A stretch of DNA of 11,206 nucleotides from Anammoximicrobium sp032229885. Its GTDB lineage: Bacteria; Planctomycetota; Planctomycetia; Pirellulales; Pirellulaceae. Below are positions 6,575-11,206 of the stretch, in pieces. Where the stretch lies: the NCBI GenBank assembly GCA_032229885.1, contig JAVYAJ010000081.1:1-11206 (forward strand), written 5' to 3'. A model generated the notes under the pieces. That model had not been told where the DNA came from. It saw only the letters and a program-made list of their open reading frames with translations, and did no database searches. The position numbers were made by a program, and so were the translations under genes. Each line of letters opens with the position of its first letter. Position 1 is the stretch's first letter.

Positions 6575-6580
6575 CAGCTT

Positions 6581-7432
6581 ATGATCCACATCGGTCTGCA
6601 CACCGACAACTGGCGGCCGCTGAGCCAGAGCTTCGAGGCGGCCTGTGAAAAGATCGCGGCGTTGGGCGTGACGCATCTCGAATTCGCCGTGATTCACGGC
6701 CAGAACTTCATCCAGGCGCTCGGTTATGACCCGGGCGTGTCGCTGCAATCCAACCCGCGAGCGCTGCGAAAATACCTGGACAAACTGGGGCTGCAAGTCT
6801 CGCAGATCGACGGCTCGTATCCGATGATGGGGCCGAACGGATCGGCGTTTGGCGTTCAATACGTCCAGCAGTCGATTCGCTTTGCCGCCGAGATCGGCTG
6901 TCCGATGGTCGACACGGTCGACGGAGCGTTCGAGATCCCCGGCCTGTCGCTGGACGAGATCTTCCGCATCACGTGTGACAATTACCGCCAGTGCCTGTCC
7001 TGGGCCGAGGACTACGACGTGATCATCAACGTCGAAACGCACGGGCCGTATACGAGCAACGAAGAGTTCATGCTGCGGCTGTTCGAGACGTTCGACTCGC
7101 CCTATCTGCGGTTCAACTTCGATACGGGCAACACGTTCATCGCAGGCAAAGATCCGCTCGCCTTCTGCCAGACGTTCCGCAAGTATTTGACGCATTGCCA
7201 TATCAAGGACGTGTCTCCCGCCCTGGCCGCCGCGGTTCGCGGCGAGGAGACGGGGATCGGCTCGTCCGAAGTTCCTGTCGGCGGCGGGGTCAACGCGGAC
7301 AACATCCGCGCGGTGATCCGCTATCTGCAGGAGACGAACTGGGACGGCGCGGCCTCGATCGAGTGCTCGGGCACCGACGAAAACACGCGTCAGAGCCTCG
7401 AGTTCATGCGGGCCGTCGTGGCGGGCCAGTGA
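6581..7432 (+). CDS. Xylose-isomerase-like TIM-barrel sugar isomerase/epimerase
   Basis: The 283-residue protein is a member of the AP-endonuclease-2 / xylose isomerase-like TIM-barrel superfamily (PF01261), annotated in many genomes as sugar phosphate isomerase/epimerase. The expected divalent-metal ligands can be picked out at strand ends: Glu152 in NVETHG (150-155), Asp181 in FNFDTGN (178-184), His207 in CHIKDV (206-211) and Glu261 in SIECSG (259-264). Glu34 in HLEF is the usual first-strand acidic residue. PVGGGVN (232-238) lies near the active-site lid. The pattern fits ketose 3-epimerases, inosose dehydratase-like and hydroxypyruvate isomerase-like enzymes, and the substrate cannot be fixed from sequence. 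No signal peptide is visible, so it is cytoplasmic. It is a separate unit, 243 bp before the esterase gene. Confidence 0.9.
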   Translation: MIHIGLHTDNWRPLSQSFEAACEKIAALGVTHLEFAVIHGQNFIQALGYDPGVSLQSNPRALRKYLDKLGLQVSQIDGSYPMMGPNGSAFGVQYVQQSIRFAAEIGCPMVDTVDGAFEIPGLSLDEIFRITCDNYRQCLSWAEDYDVIINVETHGPYTSNEEFMLRLFETFDSPYLRFNFDTGNTFIAGKDPLAFCQTFRKYLTHCHIKDVSPALAAAVRGEETGIGSSEVPVGGGVNADNIRAVIRYLQETNWDGAASIECSGTDENTRQSLEFMRAVVAGQ

Positions 7433-7474
7433 CGCGCGTGGCTGAACCGCGGATGTGGGGAAATCATCGGTCCG

Positions 7475-7493
7475 ATCGCGGTCTGGCCGCGAT
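7475..7493 (+). terminator. Hairpin downstream of isomerase gene
   Basis: ATCGCGG (7475-7481) and CCGCGAT (7487-7493) form a perfect 7-bp stem with a TCTGG loop, 42 bp after the isomerase stop codon. No T-tract follows, so it is at most a weak or Rho-assisted terminator or an RNA-stabilising hairpin. Confidence 0.35.
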
Positions 7494-7662
7494 ACGCCTA
7501 CGAGATCGACCTGGCTGCGGTGTGACCGTGTCGTGACTGGCATGTAAGTGCAGCGCGGCTGCGAGGTCGACGCCGCCCCCCGAGATCGGCTCTGTTGGCA
7601 CGCGGCCAGCTTCGCTGCGTCCGTCCCGACCCTACGCGCTTCAACGCACCCATTTTTTTGAC

Positions 7663-7667
7663 GGGAG
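7663..7667 (+). promoter_or_regulatory. Shine-Dalgarno for secreted esterase
   Basis: GGGAG lies 7 nt before ATG 7675, right after a run of seven T. It supports a start that gives a complete basic-hydrophobic signal peptide. Confidence 0.6.
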
Positions 7668-7674
7668 CTTTGCG

Positions 7675-9792
7675 ATGCCCAGACGGACAAAACGAATTCG
7701 TACGTGGCTGGTCGGCGTGTGGTTCGGCGCCGTGTCGGCCTGCGGACTGTTGGCCCTACCTGCCGCCGAATCTCCGTCGCTGGACACCAGCCGCGGCGAC
7801 CAGATGATCGCCGAATACTTTCGTCTGGAGACCGCGCGGCTGCGAGATGCCTGTCTGGCCGATGTGACGGACTTGGCGGATTGGCAGGCCAAACGCGGCG
7901 AGTATCGCCGCCAGTTGCTGGACATGCTGGGGCTGGATCCACTGCCCGAGCGGACAGACTTGCACGCCGTCGTGACCGGCACGATCGAGCACGACGACTT
8001 GGTGGTCGAGCGCATTCAGTTCCAGTCGCGGCCCGGTCTCTACGTCACCGGCAACCTGTACCGCCCGCGCGAGACATCCGGCCGTCTGCCGACGGTGCTG
8101 TACGTGTGCGGCCACGGAGCTTCGAAAAAGGGAAACATCAGCTTTGGCAACAAGGCCACGTATCAACACCACGGGGCCTGGTTCGCGCGAAACGGTTATG
8201 TGTGCCTAATCATCGACACGCTGCAGATGGGCGAGATCGAGGGCATTCATCATGGCACCTATCGCTACAAGATGTGGTGGTGGCTGAATCGTGGGTACAC
8301 GCCGGCCGGAGTCGAAGCCTGGAACTGCGTCCGCGCCCTGGACTATCTGCAGACGCGACCCGAGGTCGATGCCGAGCGGTTGGGCGTCACCGGTCGCAGC
8401 GGCGGCGGGGCGTACAGTTGGTGGATCGCGGCCATCGACGAGCGAATCAAAGTTGCCGTGCCGGTCGCGGGCATTACCGATCTGCAAAACCACGTCGTCG
8501 ACGGTTGCGTCGAGGGCCATTGTGATTGCATGTACATGGTCAACACGTACCGGTGGGACTATCCGCTGGTGGCTGCCCTGATCGCCCCGCGCCCCTTGCT
8601 GCTGACCAATACGGACCGCGACAGCATCTTTCCGATCGACGGCGTCTTTCGCACCTATCAGGGAGCTCGCCGGATCTACGAGCTGGACAACGCAGGCGAC
8701 AAGCTGGGCCTCTACACCGCGGCAGGTCCGCACCGCGATACGCAGGAGTTGCAGACCGGCGCGTTCCGATGGTTCAACCAGCATCTGAAGAACGATTCAA
8801 ACCCAATCGACTCGCGCGCACCGAAACTGTTCGACCCCGAACAGTTGCGCGTGTTCGACGAACTGCCGCAGGACCAACGGAACACCGAAGCACACGAATG
8901 GTTCGTGGCGGCGGCCGAACCTCCGCCGACGCCGGCGGACGCAGCGGACTGGCAGGTTCTGCGCAAAGCCTGGCAGCAGGCGCTGCTGGACAAGTCGTTT
9001 CGGGGCTGGCCGACCGACGCTGGCCCGCTGGACGTCGTGAAGGGATTCACGGTCGACCGCGAGGGCGTGCGTCTCGAGGCCTGGGATTTCACCAGCCAGC
9101 CGTCGATCCGTCTGAGGCTGTTTCTGGTCAGCCGCGCCGGACTGGACCAGCCGCAGGCCGTGACGCTGAACGTCCTGGACGACCCGACGTGGCCCGAGTT
9201 TCTGGCCGCGCTGCGGCCCACGTTCGAGGCGGAACTGGCGGATGAATCGCTTCCGCCCGCCGACAGCACGGCGTTTCAGCAGTTACGTACAACGCTCGGC
9301 GACACTTCCCAGGCGCTCGCGTATCTCGCGCCGCGTGGCGTCGGCCCAACGGCCTGGGACCAGACCGAGAAGAAGCAGACGCAGATCCAACGTCGCTTTT
9401 ATCTGCTGGGCCAGACCCTGGATGGCCAGCGGGTGTGGGACGTGCGGCGGGCGATCCAGGCCCTGCGGTCGCTTGAACGCACCGCGCGTGCCTCGCTGGC
9501 CGTGCACAGCCAGCAAGCCGCGGCCGGAGTCGCGCTGTATGCAGCTCTGTTCGAGCCGGACGTCGGCCGCCTGGATCTGGACGGCCTGCCGCCGACCCAT
9601 CGCAACGGCCCCTACTTCCTGAACGTACAGCGGTTGTTGGACATGCCTCAAGCCGTCGCCATGGCGGCCGAACATGCCAATGTCGTCTTGCGTGGAGCAG
9701 ACGCAGCAGACTGGCCGTACCCGCTGGCCGTGGCCCAGCGATTGGACTGGGACAGGAGCCGCCTGCAAATCCAGGCCGCCGCCAAACCGTGA
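7675..9792 (+). CDS. Exported acetylxylan-esterase-like alpha/beta hydrolase, two-part
   Basis: The 705-residue protein starts with a basic segment and a hydrophobic stretch (residues 3-31), a signal peptide probably cut near ALPAA. VSAC (20-23) also fits a lipobox, but the hydrophobic run continues past it. Residues 40-375 form an alpha/beta-hydrolase unit: strand and oxyanion region VLYVCGHGAS (141-150), nucleophile elbow GRSGGG (240-245) with Ser242, acid Asp314 or Asp316 in TNTDRDSIFP (311-320), and His353 in GPHRDT (351-356). This resembles acetylxylan esterase / prolyl-oligopeptidase-like proteins common in planctomycetes, which remove acyl groups from polysaccharides. Residues 420-705 look like a second, degenerate hydrolase half, with YAALFEPDVGRLDLDGLPP (622-640) but no GxSxG nucleophile. 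The Cys-rich GCVEGHCDC (277-285) after the nucleophile region is notable. The methyltransferase gene follows after 88 bp. Confidence 0.85.
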   Translation: MPRRTKRIRTWLVGVWFGAVSACGLLALPAAESPSLDTSRGDQMIAEYFRLETARLRDACLADVTDLADWQAKRGEYRRQLLDMLGLDPLPERTDLHAVVTGTIEHDDLVVERIQFQSRPGLYVTGNLYRPRETSGRLPTVLYVCGHGASKKGNISFGNKATYQHHGAWFARNGYVCLIIDTLQMGEIEGIHHGTYRYKMWWWLNRGYTPAGVEAWNCVRALDYLQTRPEVDAERLGVTGRSGGGAYSWWIAAIDERIKVAVPVAGITDLQNHVVDGCVEGHCDCMYMVNTYRWDYPLVAALIAPRPLLLTNTDRDSIFPIDGVFRTYQGARRIYELDNAGDKLGLYTAAGPHRDTQELQTGAFRWFNQHLKNDSNPIDSRAPKLFDPEQLRVFDELPQDQRNTEAHEWFVAAAEPPPTPADAADWQVLRKAWQQALLDKSFRGWPTDAGPLDVVKGFTVDREGVRLEAWDFTSQPSIRLRLFLVSRAGLDQPQAVTLNVLDDPTWPEFLAALRPTFEAELADESLPPADSTAFQQLRTTLGDTSQALAYLAPRGVGPTAWDQTEKKQTQIQRRFYLLGQTLDGQRVWDVRRAIQALRSLERTARASLAVHSQQAAAGVALYAALFEPDVGRLDLDGLPPTHRNGPYFLNVQRLLDMPQAVAMAAEHANVVLRGADAADWPYPLAVAQRLDWDRSRLQIQAAAKP

Positions 9793-9864
9793 GTTGCGGA
9801 AATCATTGCCCACGCCGCGGGCTACAGCCATCGAGCCTGGATCGGCTTGGCTCGAAGACGATCC

Positions 9865-9869
9865 GAGGG
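9865..9869 (+). promoter_or_regulatory. Shine-Dalgarno for methyltransferase
   Basis: GAGGG lies 11 nt before ATG 9881, slightly long but the best site in the region. It favours the 337-residue product over a frame open from 9674 that would overlap the esterase gene. Confidence 0.4.
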
Positions 9870-9880
9870 CCGCGCCCGAC

Positions 9881-10894
9881 ATGAGCGATGCGCTGACACA
9901 ACTCGTGGCCCAGGTCGGACGGCGTCTGGACGATGACTTGCACGGGGCGCAGCGGGCAACCGGCGGCTGGTCCGACGCCGTGCAGACCGAGTGCCTAGCC
10001 CGCGAAGCCTTGGAACGTGCGCTGGATCGGCTTGCCGACACGGGCTGTTGGGGCGAGGCGAATCGTCTGCCGTCCGGCGTGTTGTGGCGGATCGCCGAGC
10101 ACTGGCTGGCCCGCGGCTCGCTGCAACAGCGGGCCCGCGCCAAGCCTCGCGGCTATGCGGGCGATTTCGAGATGCTGGCGCAGATCGTGACACAGCACGT
10201 CTGTGACGATCCGCTCGGCCGTGTCTTCGATCGCTTCTTCCAGGCGCAGGCTGCGCCACAAGCCGTCCGCAATCGCACGACGCTGGTCGCGGCCGCCGTC
10301 GTTCGCCGTGTTGAACAGACCAGTGGTCCCGTCCGCGTCGTCAGCGTCGGCAGTGGACCCGGCCTAGACCTCCGCGAGGCGTGCGCTGCGCTGGCGCCGG
10401 CTCAGCGCCAGCGGCTACGGATCGTCTTGCTGGATCTCGATCCGGCGGCGCTCGAGTTCGCGCAGCTACAGCTTGCCCCATCGGTGGACGCGACGCAGGC
10501 AGCCCCGATTCGCGAGAACCTGTTCCGACTGGCCCAATCCGCGCGCAGCGCGGATTTGCTCGACGGCGCGGACATGATCATCTGCACCGGTTTGTTCGAC
10601 TATCTGGACGATCAGGCCGCGTCGGCGCTGCTCAGCCGCCTGTGGCGCGCGTTACGGCCGGGCGGCGAAGCCTGGGTTTTCAACTTCGCCCCGCACAATC
10701 CCAGTCGGACCTACATGGAATGGATCGGCAACTGGTATCTGATCTATCGAACTTCGGACCAGATGCAGGCCATCGCTGCCCAGGCCGGCATCGCGCGGCA
10801 GCACACGCGCATCGCCGCCGAGCCCAGTGGCGTCGATCTGTACTGGCGCATCCGCCGCGATGAGCACGAACCGTCCCGATCCGATCCAGAGTGA
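9881..10894 (+). CDS. PhcB-like class I SAM-dependent methyltransferase
   Basis: The 337-residue protein carries a Rossmann-fold methyltransferase domain: motif I VVSVGSGPG (153-161) for SAM, the acidic end of strand 2 at LLDLDP (183-188, Asp187), ICTGLFDYL (234-242) and LRPGG (258-262), then NFAPHNP (268-274) and MEWIGNWYLIYR (279-290). The N-terminal 145 residues include KPRGYAGDFEML (88-99). The GYAGD phrase, the GLFDYL motif and the ME-W-L-YR tail together recall the family annotated as extracellular-factor 3-hydroxypalmitate methyl ester biosynthesis (PhcB-like). Some members of that family make fatty-acid methyl ester signals; most are uncharacterised, so the substrate is open. No export signal is seen. 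It may share a transcript with the esterase gene 88 bp upstream; no partner kinase or regulator of a Phc system is in the window. Confidence 0.8.
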   Translation: MSDALTQLVAQVGRRLDDDLHGAQRATGGWSDAVQTECLAREALERALDRLADTGCWGEANRLPSGVLWRIAEHWLARGSLQQRARAKPRGYAGDFEMLAQIVTQHVCDDPLGRVFDRFFQAQAAPQAVRNRTTLVAAAVVRRVEQTSGPVRVVSVGSGPGLDLREACAALAPAQRQRLRIVLLDLDPAALEFAQLQLAPSVDATQAAPIRENLFRLAQSARSADLLDGADMIICTGLFDYLDDQAASALLSRLWRALRPGGEAWVFNFAPHNPSRTYMEWIGNWYLIYRTSDQMQAIAAQAGIARQHTRIAAEPSGVDLYWRIRRDEHEPSRSDPE

Positions 10895-11006
10895 GGTGAT
10901 GTGCCCTCCATAAGACAACCTCGTGCCGCAAAGCAGCATTGATCGAGCATGGAGCTGGAAGCCTTCCCAGATTGCCGGAAGAACGAGCTGGACACGGCAT
11001 AACGTT

Positions 11007-11206
11007 AGAGTCTTAGTTTGTATCATGCGCGCACGATGCGCGCATCTTGTACATTGGTCTATACAGTACACTTTCGGGTTGCTGGCACTAACCGGCGTTA
11101 GGTGACATTGGCATTGGATGAATGTTACGCAGCACAGACGACAGGAAGCGCGTTGGCCGAAGGCCATCACCAACGTAGCCTGGGGCAACGCCCCAGGAGT
11201 CAGAGA
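11007..11206 (-). repeat. 200-bp palindromic repeat, copy R (inverted)
   Basis: This is the inverted partner of 91-290 and reaches the window end, so its far boundary is not visible. Its hairpins lie at 11025-11045 (9-bp ATGCGCGC-type stem, loop CGA on this strand), 11048-11065 (TGTACA/TATACA), 11154-11166 (TGGCC-GAA-GGCCA) and 11179-11197 (perfect 8-bp CCTGGGGC/GCCCCAGG stem). A further stem, CACTAAC/GTTAG-GTG with one bulge (11086-11104), is perfect here but only wobble-paired in copy L. It begins 112 bp after the methyltransferase stop codon, and nothing else is evident in 10895-11006. Orientation relative to the neighbouring gene is the same as copy L relative to tatC. Confidence 0.85.

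Larger units (their letters stand above)
6193..6580. other. 388-bp divergent spacer with phased repeats
   Basis: This control region lies between the membrane-protein gene (leftwards) and the isomerase gene (rightwards). It holds a 6-bp stem CTGCAA-TCTCG-TTGCAG (6218-6234) in the leader of the leftward gene. Two copies of GCGCCAGCCCACG start at 6244 and 6260, and two copies of GTCGAC start at 6272 and 6288. A plausible promoter for the isomerase is at 6501-6529. No small gene is convincing here, although a plus frame is open throughout. Confidence 0.5.

Noticed and set aside
6086..6580. N-terminal extension of the isomerase frame
   Set aside because: It overlaps the divergent membrane-protein gene, and a GAGGAG site marks ATG 6581, directly before the first barrel strand.
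6137..7942. 601-codon open frame on the minus strand opposite the isomerase gene
   Set aside because: It is antisense to a well-supported TIM-barrel gene, is rich in Arg/Ala/Pro and resembles no family. GC-rich codon use opens such frames by chance.
9674..9880. Longer methyltransferase start overlapping the esterase gene
   Set aside because: The overlapping part is an off-frame reading of the conserved end of the esterase, and shows no methyltransferase-like sequence.
11086..11104. GTTAGGT next to CTAAC, resembling integron attC core sites, also present as ACCTAAC at 194-200
   Set aside because: The two arms are only 4 nt apart and fold as a small hairpin. No second core site at the usual 57-141 bp spacing and no integrase or cassette structure is present.
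91..11206. A composite transposon or genomic island carried between the inverted repeats
   Set aside because: There is no transposase, integrase, tRNA site or target duplication. The cargo includes ordinary core genes such as tatC, and base composition looks uniform.

Overview
The window is about 11.2 kb of high-GC bacterial DNA with eight genes that I can support. Its edges are two inverted copies of a 200-bp palindrome-rich repeat. Several features fit a planctomycete: a TatC with a very long first periplasmic loop, a large two-part secreted esterase, a stand-alone TIM-barrel sugar isomerase and wide intergenic spacing. This placement is inference from gene style; there is no rRNA, tRNA or taxonomic marker here.

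Layout from left to right: (1) 1-430 holds short GGCC-TTC-GGCC type hairpins and repeat copy L (91-290), with no gene. (2) tatC is on the minus strand (431-1615). (3) A 464-bp divergent spacer follows. (4) A DUF62 S-adenosylmethionine hydrolase is on the plus strand (2080-2874). (5) A two-gene plus-strand unit encodes an RbsB-like lipoprotein (3070-4116) and an RbsC-like permease (4133-5239) of a sugar ABC importer, with no ATPase gene beside them. (6) A minus-strand four-helix membrane protein with a PH-like C-terminal domain (5422-6192) converges on the permease. (7) A divergent spacer holds paired 16-nt-phased repeats and a plausible promoter. (8) A xylose-isomerase-like TIM-barrel protein (6581-7432), a secreted acetylxylan-esterase-like alpha/beta hydrolase (7675-9792) and a PhcB-like class I methyltransferase (9881-10894) all read rightwards. 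(9) Repeat copy R (11007-11206) runs to the window edge.

Functionally, the importer, the TIM-barrel isomerase and the exported esterase together suggest carbohydrate scavenging: deacetylation outside the membrane, sugar uptake, then isomerisation or epimerisation. The genes are spaced as several transcription units rather than one operon, so a common pathway is only a guess.

The least ordinary feature is the repeat pair. By hand alignment the copies match at 171 of 200 positions without a gap. Mismatches are most frequent at the second codon position of the reading frame open in both, which argues against a protein. The inverted-repeat stems are largely kept, and one stem shows a true compensatory A-T to G-C exchange. 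Both copies lie 110-140 bp beyond the stop codon of the adjacent gene in the same orientation relative to that gene. This looks like a dispersed structured element (3'-end RNA or DNA hairpin module, possibly mobile).
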